From: Budorcas taxicolor
Taxonomy: Eukaryota > Chordata > Mammalia > Artiodactyla > Bovidae
NCBI RefSeq assembly: GCF_023091745.1
Contig: NC_068920.1
Span: 149,387,622 to 149,451,621, forward strand
Length of the DNA: 64,000 nt
Direction of reading: 5' to 3'
The position numbers and the translations under genes were made by a program. Shown in pieces: positions 1-11,100 of the stretch. The first letter of the stretch is position 1. Each line of letters begins with the position of its first letter. The notes beneath the pieces were generated by a model. The model made no database searches. It had not been told where the DNA came from and worked only from the letters and a program-made list of their open reading frames with translations.

Positions 1-91
1 AGTCTTTCCCAGCATCAGGGTCTTCTCCAAAGAGTCAACTCTTCGCATCAGGTGGTCAAAGTACTGGAGCTTCAGCTTCATCCTTTCTCTT
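1..91 (-). repeat. BovB LINE 3' fragment
   Basis: Matches the 3' part of the BovB reverse-transcriptase frame read on the minus strand, as in the longer copies at 8161 and 42138. It is cut by the left edge and followed by a Bov-A2. Confidence 0.75.
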
Positions 92-344
92 GCTGTTGCT
101 GCTAAGTCACTTCATTCGTGTCTGACTCTGTGCAACCCCATAGACGGCAGCCCACCAGGCTCTGCCGCACCTGGGATTCTCCAGGCAAGAACACTGGAAT
201 GGGTTGCCATTTCCTTCTCCAACACGTGAAAGTGAAGTCGCTCAGTTGTGTCTGACTCTTTGGGACCCCATGGACTGCAGCCTACCAGGCTTCTCTGCCC
301 ATGGGATTTTCCAGGCAAGAGTACTGGAGTGGGGTGCCATTCTT
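92..344 (-). repeat. Bov-A2 SINE (dimer)
   Basis: Two Bov-A monomers in antisense, starting with the CTGCTGCTAAGTCAC-type end and ending at GTGGGGTGCCATT. The linker has GTGAAAGTGAAGTC. Confidence 0.85.
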
Positions 345-904
345 AGCCACTTCCAAATTTGCTACTTTGCACTGCCTCTCCAGACCAGCTTCCGAGCTTT
401 TGCCCTAAGGTGCAACACTGCTCGTGGCCCTTACTCCTCACACCGCTGTCTTGGAGGGAACGCACTGCCCAGGACACAGCCAGCAAACCCAACTCAGTCT
501 TCTCTGCTTACATGGCTCCATAACCCATCTTATCTCTCTAAATTCAGTTCCCAAAGCTTACTTTTGAATTTCTGACGCTCAACTTTGATTGAGTGACTCC
601 CTTCACGGGTGTTTTGTTGCTGACTTGTGGCCCTGTGCTCCTCCTGTTTACCTTTCCCAGATGGGAAGTACAACCCTCCCCCACACCCCGCCCTCCCCTC
701 CCCCACACCCCGCCCTCCCCTCCCCCACATCCATATTTCTTCATCGTTTAGGAAAGAGGGTTTCATCAGAGATCCCCGTGAAGATCTCAACAAGTCGTAC
801 ATGCAGCTACCCTTTGAGTGATTTCAAGACTCAAACAACTCACAGAAAGCAAACACAGAACATTTTACCCAAAGAGTCCAATCAGAACTGTTTACTAAAA
901 TGAT
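345..904. other. RSAD2 intron 2, anonymous sequence
   Basis: No exon, RNA gene or clear interspersed repeat seen, apart from the short C-rich tandem repeat at 674-731. Open frames here are short and resemble nothing. Confidence 0.5.
674..731 (+). repeat. 22-bp C-rich tandem repeat, about 2.6 copies
   Basis: The unit CCCTCCCCTCCCCCACACCC (plus CG) repeats almost perfectly. It is strand-asymmetric, cytosine-rich DNA inside RSAD2 intron 2. Confidence 0.85.
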
Positions 905-1062
905 AGTAGAGCTCTGTGCTGACCTAAATGGGGTGGAAATCAAAAAAAAGAGGGGATACATGTAAACAAACAGCTAATTCACTCTGCTGTACAGCAGAAA
1001 CTGACACAATATTGTAAAGCAGTTATACTCCAATAAGAATTAACATTAAAAAAACTGTTAAA
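905..1062 (+). repeat. L1 3' end fragment
   Basis: Carries the ruminant L1 3' terminal pattern (CTGTACAGCAGAAACTGACA, then CCAATAA) and ends in an A-rich tail. Confidence 0.7.
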
Positions 1063-1174
1063 AAAAACAAAATAAATAGAATAGATTAAATAAATTAATT
1101 AAATTAAATGTAATAAAAACTAACATTTTTCAAATGCTTCCTAAATTCCAGGTACTGCTCTAAGAATATTAATA

Positions 1175-1301
1175 AGTGTAAGTGTTAGTCGCTCAGTCAT
1201 GCCCAACTATGTGCAACCCCATGGACTGCAGCCCACCAGGCTCCTGTGTCCATGAGATTTTCTAGGCAAGGATACTGGAGTGGGTTGCCATTTCCTTCTC
1301 C
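1175..1301 (-). repeat. Bov-A monomer SINE with exact 13-bp target-site duplication
   Basis: A single antisense Bov-A unit flanked by AAGAATATTAATA at 1162-1174 and 1302-1314. It is a clean, separate insertion in RSAD2 intron 2. Confidence 0.9.
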
Positions 1302-1354
1302 AAGAATATTAATATCTATGTGAAAATTAGCATTAAGGGACCTCCAGGGTCTCA

Positions 1355-1562
1355 GGCTTCTCTGGTGGCTTAGTGGTAAAGAATCCACCTGCCAATGCAG
1401 GAGACACAGGTTTGATCCCTGAGTCAGGAAGAGCCCCTGGAGAAGGAAATGGCAACCCACTCCAGTATTTTTGCCTGGAGAATCCCATGGACAGAGGAGC
1501 CTGGCAGGTTACTATCCATGAGGTCACAAAAGAGTAGGACACGACTTAGTGACAAAATAGCA
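1355..1562 (+). repeat. Bov-tA SINE
   Basis: tRNA-Glu-like head (TGGTGGCTTAGTGGTAAAGA) followed by the Bov-A body (ATGGCAACCCACTCCAG onward). Confidence 0.9.
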
Positions 1563-2129
1563 ACAGTCTTAAGACCAGGGGTTCGTAACCCTGATTGCAG
1601 AGTGGAATCCCTTTGGAGCACCCCAAGTTGGAATGTCCACACACCACAAGGCTCTGAAATAAATAGTCTGGAGGTCAGTTCCAGCGGAGATGTCTTATTT
1701 AAAGTTCCTCAGTAGCCAAATACATAGCCAGAGGGGAGAATGACTGTTTTAGTCCAATCCCTCAATTTATACAGGAGACTACTAAAATAAAGTCATTTCC
1801 ATAAACACTCTAAATATTAAACATGAATAGGAAACAATAAGGTCAGGGCTTGCAAAACTGTCCACTGTGGTCATCTTCCCCCTCAACTAAAGCTACTTTG
1901 ATAATGGACGGGAGCATCTGCTGGTGGGTCCTGCTATCTGCTTTGCCATACTTGTTTATGAGAGCCCTACCGAAACTTGGCGTGCAGCCTGAAGAGAGAT
2001 TACAAGTAGCATACTTGCTTTTTCCCTCCCTTCGGATCCCCAGCAGCCAGGCCGAAGGCCCAGGATGGAAGGAAATACAGTGAGCGACAGTGACAGAGGC
2101 CAGAGTCACATGCTCTGGGGGCTGCTCAC

Positions 2130-2291
2130 CGTACTTCTGGAACCAGCTCTCGCGGATCAGGCTCCCGTTGCTGACGATGCTGACGCTGGGCAGCTGCAGC
2201 TCCTGCTTGCAGAACTTCACCAGCCTGCCCAGGTACTCTCCCCGGTCCTGGAGGAACGGCTCCCCGCCTGAGAAGTTGATCTTCTCCATAC
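2130..2291 (-). CDS. RSAD2: RSAD2 coding exon 2
   Basis: The exon is 162 nt, in phase 1 at both ends. The acceptor CCCAG precedes 2291 and the donor GTGAG follows 2130. It starts by completing the split Gly, then MEKINFSGGEPF, which contains the GGEP motif contacting the SAM amino group in radical-SAM enzymes. It ends at WFQKYG, where the family protein continues directly. The reading frame is intact. Confidence 0.96.
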
Positions 2292-5200
2292 CTGGGACAG
2301 AAGGCACATGGATTTTCCTTCTATTTTAGCACTTCATCAACATCCATTATCATTTTAATGGCAAGAGTAGTGTTTTCTCAAGGTAATAGAATGAGACTGG
2401 AGAGAAATGGCAAATAGATAGGGAAACAGTGACAGACTTTATGTTAGAGGGCTCCTAAATCACTGCAGATGGTGACTGCAGCCATGAAATTAAAAGATGC
2501 TTGCTCCTTCGAATAAAAACTATGACCAACCTAGACAGCATGTTAAAAAGCCAGAGACATTACTTTGCCAACAAAGGTCGGTCTAGTCAAGGCTATGATT
2601 TTTCCAATAGTCATGTATGGATGTGAGAATTGGACTCTAAAGAAAGCTGAGCACCAAAGAATTGATGCTTTTGAACTGTGTTGTTGGAGAAGACTCTTGA
2701 GAGTCCCTTGGACTGCAAGGAGATCCAACCAGTCCATTCTAAAGGAAATCAGTCTTGAATATTCATTGGAAGGACTGATGCTGAAGCTGAAACTCCAATA
2801 CTTTGGCCACCTGATGCAAAGGACTAACTCATTTGAAAAGACGCTGATGCTGGGAAAGACTGAGGGCAGGAGGAGAAGGGGACAACAGAGGGTGAGATGG
2901 TTTGATGGTATCACCGACTCAATAGACATGAGTTTGAATAAACTCCGGGAGTTGGTGATGGACACAGAGGCCTGGTGTGCTGCAGTCCGTGGGGTCACAG
3001 AGAGTCAGACATGACTGAGCAACTGAGCTGAACTAACAGAGAGAAATGGAGCTAGGACATAGGTCCAAGCTCCAAAGCCTTTGATCTTTCTAAAGTGAGT
3101 GTGCCCTCCATCCTGGGTTTCCCAGGACAGTCGTGGTTTACGGAGACCACATCTCATCAGTTGCTTTTCCCAGCACCCTGTTTTGCTCTCAAATGTTTCT
3201 GCAGTGGGACAGGAGATAAATTATATCATCTCACTCTTCATAAGCTAACATGCTAGGAGGCAGCTTGTGTGATGAGCATTATTATTCAATAAAATATTGT
3301 TCCCCAAAGTGTGATTAAACAGGGACAGATAACTGCGGAAAGTGAAACAGGGTGTTGGCCAGCAGTGTAGCCCGTGATGAGTTTGAGGAGCAGGACAGAG
3401 GGGATGAATGAACAAGAAGACTGAAGGAAAGGGATGTAGAGATGCGGCTAAGAGCTTAGAAAAGGAGCCATTCATTCATAGTGGTGGCAACACTCATCCA
3501 TCCTGTCACAGCTCAGGTCAAGAGCTGTGATGATGCTCATGATGGCTGCATTCTATTCAATCTGCTGTGTAAAAGTCAGAGGAGTAGATGATATATTTTG
3601 GAAGCATCTTCTTCCAGAGTGGTGGTGGTTTTATTGTTTTAGTCATGTCCCACTCTTGCGACATCATGGACTGTAGCCTGCCAGGCTCCTCCATCCATGG
3701 GATTCTCTAAGAAGAATGCTGGAGTGGGTTGCCGTTTCCTTCTCCAGGGAATTCCTTCCTGACCTAGGAGTCAAACCCAGGTCTCCTGCGTTGCAGGCAG
3801 ATTCTTTACCAACTGAGCTACAAGAGAAGCCTCTTCATCCAGAGTAGCAATTTTAATTTTAAATGTAATGTATATTTACATTTATTTTCTTAATTTAAAT
3901 GTAAAACTAAATTTAAATTTTAATAGTCACCAAAATAGATTTTCCTTCATTTACTAGAAATTTCGCTTACAGGACATGCCACCCATACTATACCCTAACC
4001 GTCTCAACTAACTTTGGTTTTATTTGCTTAAAACTGAGAGGTCACAATATGTATTACTTATAACTATAATAGTTTATGCTCTATTAAAAAAAACAAGAAT
4101 ATTCATTTATTTGTGCCTTGTAGAAACTTTGTAAGATCGATATATGAGCTATCATTTTGCTCTATATTTTAAAGAATATTAAACTGATAGTCAGAAAGTC
4201 AAATTTCTTGGCACATCTAATGAGTGCTGGAGCAGCAACTCAAATACTGGCCTTATGAATCAAGAGTCTAAGTTCTTTCCACCACCTCAGCCCTCTCATT
4301 TGTTCATTCATGCATTAAATCATCTACTCAAAAAATTCATTTGATTCCTATTACCTGCTAGATATTTTGCTAGACAAAAAGATAAACAGAATGTCAAGTT
4401 TCAGTCTTAGAACTCAAACTCTTTGGGGACCCACGTATTAAAAACAAAACAGTAAAATAAAAGAGCACGATTTTAAACATGCTGTCGCAGGCTGTTAGGT
4501 TGCTTGCATACCTTGGCAATGTAAGCAGTGTGCTATGAACATTGGGGCGCATGTTTCCTTTTAATTAGTGTTTTCACTTCTTTCTAATATATTCACAGAT
4601 GGGATATTGTTGTGTCACCGGGCTTCCCTGGTGACTCAGGTGGTAAAGAATCCGCCTGCAATACAGGAGACCTGAGTTCTACCCCTGGATTGGGAAGATC
4701 CCCTGGAGAAGAGAATGACAGTCCACTCCAGTATTCTTGCCTGGAGAATCCCCTGGAAAGAGGAGCCTAGAGGAGCCTGGCGGGCTACAGTCCATAGGGT
4801 CAAGGAAAGTTGGACATGACCGAGGGACTAACATGTTCACTCTTTTTTTTCATGCTAATTCTATTTTCAGTTTCTTAAGGAACCACCATACTGCTCTGAA
4901 CGGTGTCTGCCCAAATCTACATTCCCACCCACAGGGTACCAGGGTTCCCTTGTCTCCACATCCTCCCCAGCGTTTGCTATCTGTGGTCTCTTCAATGGTA
5001 GCCATTCTGACTGGCATGAGGAGATATGATCCCTCATTGTGGTTCTGATTTGCATTTCCCTGATAATTCGTGGTGTTGAGCATCCTTTCATGGACACAGA
5101 CAGTTGGCTATCTGCATTTCCTCTTTGGAAAATGCCTATTTAGTTCTTCTGCCCATTTTTTAACTGAGTTGTTTGTTTATTGATGTTCAGTTGTCTGAGC

Positions 5201-7376
5201 TGTTTGTATATGTTGGCTATTAATTCCTTATCAGTCATCTCATTTGCAAGTATCTTTTCTCATTCATGTTGTCTTTTCCTTCTCTCAATGGTTTCCTTTG
5301 CTGTGCCAAAAGCTTTTCCATTTTTCAAAAGTGTCTACCAGAGGTGGAATGGGTAAAGAGGTGGTATATATAAACGCAATGGAATACTACTCAGCAGTAA
5401 AAAAGAATGAAAATGTTGCCGTTTGCAGCCTCATGGGTGGGTTTGGAGGGCACTGTACTATGCACTTAGTGGTTCAGTCATGTCTGACTGTGACCTCATG
5501 GATTTTGGCCCACCAGGCTCCTCTGTCCATGGGATTCTCCAGGCATGAACACTGAAGTGGGTTGCCATACCCTTCTCCAGGGGATCTTCCTGACCCAAGG
5601 ATCAAACCCCAGCCTCCTGGGTTTCCTGAACTGGCAGGTGGGTTTTTTACCACTGCTTGCCACCTGGGAAGGTATCTTGCATGAAGAGGACCAGGAATAA
5701 TTCTAAGGAGTTTTGAAAGTTCACTAACAGAGCTTGGGGTGACTGGCATTCCAGAAAGAGAGAGCAGTGCGATCAGGGTCCACGAGGAAGGTGTTGGGGG
5801 AGAAATGTGTCCCGTGATGTGCTCATAACATGGGGTCCTTCGGGAAATGGGGTGAGGATGGCAACATGGTGCTGCAAGCCTGTGCTCACAAGTTTGGGCT
5901 TGGAAGCCAGGCAAGGAAGTTCAGTAGGGGGAGTTATGCATCCAACATATATTTTGGTATGATCACGTGCTTTCCATGGGGACACAGGGACAATGAGATG
6001 AACTGCAACCGTCCTGGTGAGAAATACCAAGATGCTGAGCTAGACGCCACTGGGAACGGCGGTGAGGTGGGTCAGGTGCTAGATGAGCTGCGGATGACTG
6101 GGCAGACATATGGGGAGTGAAATACGTCAGATCCAGTAAAAGTTACTGCACGTTCTCAGCATATAAAGTACCAAATCCGGCAAGGCTGGTGTCAGAATAG
6201 GAGCTAGTGGTTACCCCGGGCAGGAAGGGCTGGGGCTGAAGGCGGCAGGAGCTATGGGCACTCTGCTGTTCTCTGCAGATTTACCTGCTCTTTATCAGGA
6301 TGTGGTCACTGTGATGTTCAGTATGTGTGCAAGCCAGGGCAAATACGTATTATATGTCTGCAGCAGAGTTAAGCAGGTTGAGAAAGAAGCTGGTGATGTG
6401 GCTGAGGTTGCTGGCTTAGGAGGTGCTCTAGGGAAGACAGGTAGACGGGAGAGGAGGAGGGCAGGTCACCTTAGACCTGGACTGGCTGGGCTCTCTCTAA
6501 GATGCCTGCCTGTTACTGATGCGGTGACACTCAGTGAGCAAGTCTCCAGAGCAAAAGCACTGCCTTGCTTGAATAGTACACAGCTTCTCTAAATATTCAT
6601 GATAAGAGCACGCAAATAATCCCAAACAACAAACCCAAACATTGCATTTCTTAAGTCGAAAGTTCTTGTATTTGTCAGCAGCTCTTATCAGCTGTTTCTG
6701 GGGAACTCAGTGCACAAACTCAGAGAGCGGCACAACTTCCCAACCTGCATCCTTCCCCACGCTGCTCACTTAGAAGCGGTGATGCTTTGCTCCCCCATGC
6801 CAGCCCACTCTGCAGGTTGGGAAGATCTTGGCATCCATCCACAGCTCGCCCCCACCTCCTCTGGCCACAGTGCATCCAGCTGTGTCCTGGGAAGGACTGA
6901 GTTCCTGGGAAACCTCTCTGGCCGGGACTGCCTGCCCCCTCCCCTCCCCGCCCCCCGCCCCAGCCTCTTTGCCCTTCTCGAAGTGGCTGAGCACCTGAGG
7001 GCTTTCCTGGGTCTGGGGACTCACCTGCTTCTTTCAGCATCAGCAGACCTCTCTTGGCCTCCTCCAGCGGCAGCACGAAGGACGTTTTGGCTGTGTGGAA
7101 GCAGAAGCCGCACTTGTAGTTGCACTGGCGCGTGAAGTGGTAATTGACGCTGGTGGGAGTAGTGGGCAGGTCGCCGCCGCCCTCTCCCTCCGCCCTGCTG
7201 GGCTCCCCCGCTTCCCTCCTGCCCTGGAGCAGCCGGTTCCTCTCGCCCCCTGCCAGCCAAGATGCTGCCCGGAGCTGGAGGAACAGGGGCCCCAAGCTGC
7301 TCCACACGGAGCCCAGGGGCTGCAGGAAGACGCTCAGCATCTTGAGAGCGAACGCAACGGGTACCAGCATCCACAT
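2130..7376 (-). CDS. RSAD2: RSAD2 (viperin), coding exons 1-2 of a gene cut by the left edge
   Basis: This is the 5' part of viperin, an interferon-induced radical-SAM enzyme. In the known family it sits on the ER face and lipid droplets and converts CTP to ddhCTP, a terminator of viral RNA synthesis. Two coding exons (7025-7376 and 2130-2291) are joined by a 4.7 kb intron. Together they encode about 171 residues of a protein usually near 360. The N-terminal ~40 residues form the hydrophobic/amphipathic membrane helix. A variable glycine/glutamate/arginine-rich linker (about 43-69) follows, then the radical-SAM domain with the cluster motif C85-x3-C89-x2-C92 and the SAM-binding GGEP motif early in exon 2. 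No later exon was found between 1 and 2129, so the remaining exons must lie beyond position 1. The gene is divergent from CMPK2; start codons are 12.2 kb apart. Family identity is certain; expression is inferred. Confidence 0.97.
2425..3035 (+). repeat. BovB LINE 3' fragment
   Basis: Encodes the C-terminal part of the BovB ORF in sense (motif MYGCENWTLKKAEH, then the LLRVPWTARRSNQS stretch) and ends in the ACTGAGCTGAACT-type BovB 3' tail. It lies in RSAD2 intron 1, beside exon 2. Confidence 0.9.
3338..3349 (+). promoter_or_regulatory. ISRE-like motif in RSAD2 intron 1
   Basis: GAAAGTGAAACA matches 9 of 10 specified ISRE bases and lies in non-repeat sequence of RSAD2 intron 1. A single match of this length can arise by chance in 64 kb, so this is only a candidate intronic element. 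Confidence 0.3.
3630..3832 (-). repeat. Bov-tA SINE
   Basis: Antisense Bov-A body, then the tRNA-like head ending CAACTGAGCTACAAGAGAAG. Moderately diverged. Confidence 0.85.
3833..4489. other. RSAD2 intron 1, AT-rich anonymous DNA
   Basis: AT-rich sequence with short homopolymer runs. No exon, RNA gene or confident repeat recognised. Confidence 0.4.
4490..5440 (-). repeat. L1 LINE fragment, split by a Bov-tA
   Basis: Antisense L1 ORF2 3' region (CTACATTCCCACCCACAGGG, TCTCCACATCCTCCCCAGC). The Bov-tA at 4620-4831 interrupts it. Confidence 0.8.
4620..4831 (+). repeat. Bov-tA SINE nested in L1
   Basis: Full head (GGCTTCCCTGGTGACTCAGG) and body. It is younger than the L1 it splits. Confidence 0.9.
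5465..5673 (-). repeat. Bov-tA SINE
   Basis: Antisense body and tRNA-like head ending at TTGCCACCTGGGAAGG. Confidence 0.85.
5674..7022. other. RSAD2 intron 1, 5' part
   Basis: No second exon or RNA gene seen. The open frames at 5830-6120 and 6254-6592 show no family resemblance. A C-rich stretch lies at 6930-6965, close to exon 1. Confidence 0.5.
7025..7376 (-). CDS. RSAD2: RSAD2 coding exon 1 (residues 1-117)
   Basis: The exon starts with ATG at 7376-7374 (protein begins MWMLVPVAFA) and ends in KEA plus the first base of a Gly codon. The donor GTGAG follows at 7024. The open frame extends in-frame to a more upstream ATG at 7463. That one lies above the TATA-like box at 7419-7425 and matches nothing in the family, so 7376 was chosen. 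The exon holds the membrane helix, the linker and the radical-SAM cysteines C85, C89 and C92 in the context CNYKCGFC. No frame damage is seen. Confidence 0.97.
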
Positions 7377-7418
7377 GGTGGCAGGTGCCCTGTGGCTGTG
7401 TTGCAACTGCAGGCTGGC

Positions 7419-7425
7419 TTTTATA
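7419..7425 (-). promoter_or_regulatory. RSAD2 TATA-like box
   Basis: TATAAAA reads on the minus strand, 43-49 bases upstream of the RSAD2 start codon. A start site 25-30 bases downstream would fall near 7390-7395 and give a very short 5' leader of about 15-20 nt. The spacing to the ISREs upstream is typical of an inducible promoter. The true start site is not known from sequence. Confidence 0.6.
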
Positions 7426-7493
7426 CATGCCTGGCACCCTGTCACACGGGAGGAGGGACACACCTTTCTTGACTAATGCTCAGCTGAGGGTTA

Positions 7494-7505
7494 AGTTTCG
7501 ATTTC
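7494..7505 (-). promoter_or_regulatory. RSAD2 proximal ISRE (perfect match)
   Basis: The minus strand reads GAAATCGAAACT, matching GAAANNGAAACT at every specified base. It lies about 70 bp upstream of the TATA-like box. ISREs bind ISGF3 and IRF factors, and viperin is a classical interferon-stimulated gene. Position and match make this a strong promoter-element call. Confidence 0.85.
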
Positions 7506-7514
7506 CTTCTTCGC

Positions 7515-7526
7515 GAAAATGAAAGT
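7515..7526 (+). promoter_or_regulatory. RSAD2 second ISRE, opposite orientation
   Basis: The plus strand reads GAAAATGAAAGT, matching 9 of 10 specified ISRE bases. It is only 9 bp from the first ISRE and in the opposite orientation, so the two form an inverted pair able to seat two IRF or ISGF3 complexes. Confidence 0.7.
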
Positions 7527-7529
7527 TGG

Positions 7530-8084
7530 AACAGGGCCAAAACTGAAGTCTCAGGAGTAGGACCGACATCTGTTTTTATCTGCCCCGCGGCGCAGCCCCG
7601 TCTCCTGAAATCAGCAATAGTTCAGACTGGATGTGGATGGACATGCTGCTCTCGAATCTCTATTTGGATCCAGCAAGTGGTGATAGAGCTAGGCAGAGAC
7701 ATCGCCACCTCTGCAGCTGCTGCATTGCTAGTGCAGGACATAACCTGTAGAAGCATCTGCCCCAGTGCCCTTTACTTGCGAGGGCTCAGCGAGAGTTTGT
7801 CCGGAGAGCCAAATAGGGAAGAGTGATTGCAGGGTAGATGATTAGAGCAGACTCTATCAGCTCAGGACCCGCTTCAGATCTCAGTTGAAATGCATAGGCA
7901 CATGAAGACATTAATGCCTGAATCTTCCTTTAGTGACTCATCTTAATGCATGCATTTTCACATGGTAAAAAGTTTCAAATGTTGAAATTCAGCCATTTAT
8001 CTATCTTTCCCTGCAGGTTTATGCTTGTCTATACCATTTTTAAAAGACAAGAGAAAAATCAGATGCTTTTATAAGATCCTTCTT
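7530..8084. other. RSAD2 distal upstream region
   Basis: Unique-looking sequence upstream of the RSAD2 ISRE pair. No gene or confident repeat recognised. Confidence 0.4.
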
Positions 8085-8160
8085 TTTTAAAAAAAAATGA
8101 AGTATAGTTAATTTACAAGGTTGTATTAGTTTCAGGTGTACAAAAAAGTGGTTCACTTAT

Positions 8161-11100
8161 CAGTTCAGTTCAGTCACTCAGTCATGTCTGACTCTTTGCA
8201 ACCGCATGGACTGCAGCACACCAGGCTTCCGTGTCCATCACCAACTCCTGGAATTTACTCAAACTCATGTCCTTTGAGTAGGTGATGCCATCCAACCATC
8301 TCATCTTCTGTTGTCCCCTTCTCTTCCCGCCTTCAATCTTTCCCAGCATCAGGGTCTTTTCCAATGACTCATTTCTTTGAATAGAGTACCCAAAATATTG
8401 GAGTTTCAGCTTCAGTATCAGTCCTTCCAATGAATATTCAGGACTGATTTTCTTTAGGATGGACTGGTTGGATTTCCTTGCAGTCCAAGGGGCTCTCAAG
8501 AGTCTTCTCCAACACCACAGTTCAAAAGCATCAATTCTTTGGTACTCAGCTTTCTTTATGGTCAAACTGTCATACCCATACATGACTACTAGAAAAACCA
8601 TAACTTTGACTAGACTGACCTTTGTTGGCAAAGTAACATCTCTGCTTTTAAATATGCTGTCAAGGTTGGTCATAACTTTTCTTCCAAGGAGCAAGCGTCC
8701 TTTAATTTCATGGCTGCAGTCACCTTCTGCACTGATTTTAGGGCCCCCCAAAATAAAGTCTCTCACTGTTTCCCCATCTATTTGCCATGAAGTGATGGGA
8801 TCAGATACCATAATCTTAGCTTTCTGGATGTTGAATTTTAAACTAACTTTTTCACTCTCCTTTTTCACTTTCATCAAGAGGCTCTTTAGTTCTTCTTTGC
8901 TTTCTGCCATAAGGGTCATGTCATCTGCGTATCTGAGGTTACTGATATTTCTCCTGGCAATCTTGATTCCAGCTTATGCTTCCTCCAGCCCAGTGTTTCT
9001 CATGATATTCTCTGCATATAAGTTAAATAAGCAGGGTGACAGTATACAGCCTTGATGTACTCCTTTTCCTATTTGGAACCAGTCTGTTGTTCCATGTCTG
9101 GTTCTAACTGTTTCTTCTTGACCTGCATACAGATTTCTAAAAAAGCAGGTGAGGTGGTCTGGTATTCCCATCTCTTTCAGAATTTTCCACAGTTTATCGT
9201 GATCCACACAGTCAAAGGCTTTGGCATAGTCAACAAAGCAGAAGTAGATGTTTTTCTGGAACTCTCTTGCTTTTTGATGATCCAATGGATGTTGGCAATT
9301 TGATCTCTGGTTCCTCTGTCTTTTCTAAAACCAGCTTGAACATCTGAAAGTTCACAGTTCACGTACTGTTGAAGCCTGGCTTGGAGAATTTTGAGCATTA
9401 CTGTACTAGCTTGTGAGATGAGTGCAATTGTGCGATAGTTTGGGCATTTCTTGGCGTTGCCTTTCTTTGGGATTGGAATGAAAACTGACCTTTTCTAGTC
9501 CTGGGGCCACTTCTGAGTTTTCCAAATTTGCTGGCATATTGAGTGCAGCACTTTCACAGCATCTTCTTTTAGGATTTGAAATAGCTCAACTGGAATTCCA
9601 TCACCTCCACTAGCTTTGTTCCTAGTGATGCTTCCTAAGGCCCACTTGATTTCACATTCCAAGATGTCTGACTCTAGGTGAGTGATCACACCATCGTGAT
9701 TATCTGGGAAGATCCTTTTTATATAGTCTTTCTGTGTAGTCTTGCCACCTCTTCTTAATATCTTCTTCTGTTAGGTCCATACCATTTCTGTCCTTTATTG
9801 CGCCTATCTTTGCATGAAGTATTCCCTTGGAATCTCTAATTTTCTTGAAGAGATCTCTAGTCTTCCCCATTCTATTGTTTTCCTGTATTTCTTTGCATTA
9901 ATCACTGAGGAAGGCTTTCTTATCTCTCCTTACTATTCTTTGGAACTCTGCATTCAAATGGGTATCTCCTTCCTTTTCTCCTTTGCCTTTCACCTCTCTT
10001 CTTTTCACAGCTATTTGTAAGGCCTCCTCAGACAACCATTTTACCTTTTTGCATTTCTTTTTCTTGGGGATGGTCTTTATCACTGCCTCCTGTACAATGT
10101 CATGAACTTCCATCCATAGTGCTTCAGACACCCAAGAAGGACGGGTCATGGTGCCGAGTTCTGACAAAACATGGTCCACTGGAGAAGGGAATGGCAAGCC
10201 ACTTCAGTATTCTTGCCTTGAGAACCCTGTGAACAGTATGAAAAGGCAAAAAAGATAGGACACTGAATGACAAACTCCCCACGTCAATAGGTGCCCAGTA
10301 TGCTACTGGAGATCAGAGGAGAAATAACTCCAGAAAGAATGAATTGACAGAACCAAAGGAAAAACAACACCCAGTTGTGAATGTGACTAGTGATGGAAGT
10401 AAAGTCTGATGCTGTAAAGAGCAATATTGCATAGAAACCTGGAATGTTAGTTCCATGAATCAAGGCAAACTGCTGCTGCTGCTGCTAAGTCACTTCAGTT
10501 GTGTCTGACTCTGTGACCCCATGGACGGCAGTCCACCAGTCTCCTCAGTCCCTGGGATTCTCTAGGCAAGAACACTGGAGTGGGTTGCCATTTCCTTCTC
10601 CAATGCATGAAAGTGAAAAGTGAAACTGAAGTCGTTCAGTCATGTATGACTCTTCGTGACCCCATGGACTGTAGCCTACCAGGCTCCTTCATCCATGGGA
10701 TTTTCCAGAAAAGAGTACTGGAGTGGGTTGCCATTTCCTTCTCCCAAACTGGAAGTGGTCAAACAGGAGATGGCAAGAGTGAACATGAATATTTTAGGAA
10801 TCAGTGAACTAAAATGGACTGGAATGGGTGAGTTTAACTCAGATGACAATTATATCTACCAATGTGGGCAAGAATCCCTTAGAAGAAATGGAGTAGCCCT
10901 CGTAGTCAACAAGAGTCTGAAATGCATTACTTGGATGCAATCTCAAAAATGACAGAATGACCTTTGTTTGTTTCCAAGGCAAACCATTCAATATCACAGT
11001 AATGTAAGTCTATGGCCCTAACAGCAATGCTGAAGAAGCTGAACGGTTCTGTGAAGACCTACAAGACTTTCTAGAATTAACACTTCAAAAAGATGTTTTC

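Noticed and set aside
1..2129. RSAD2 exon 3 inside the window
   Set aside because: No minus-strand frame continues the viperin protein after WFQKYG. The region is SINEs, an L1 tail and anonymous intron.
4620..4700. tRNA-gene-like sequence (GTAAAGAATCCGCCTGC and similar) here and at about 25 other places
   Set aside because: These are the tRNA-Glu-derived heads of Bov-tA SINEs, each continuing into the Bov-A body.
5830..6592. Two frames of 96 and 112 codons in RSAD2 intron 1
   Set aside because: No similarity to viperin or any family I recognise; lengths are expected by chance.
7377..7463. Upstream in-frame ATG extending RSAD2 by 29 residues
   Set aside because: It lies upstream of the TATA-like box and the extra residues do not match the viperin family, whose proteins begin at the ATG at 7376.
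8182..9689. Reverse-transcriptase-like frames as host genes
   Set aside because: They are the broken ORF of the inverted BovB element. The same sequence recurs at 2425, 31320, 40088 and 42138.
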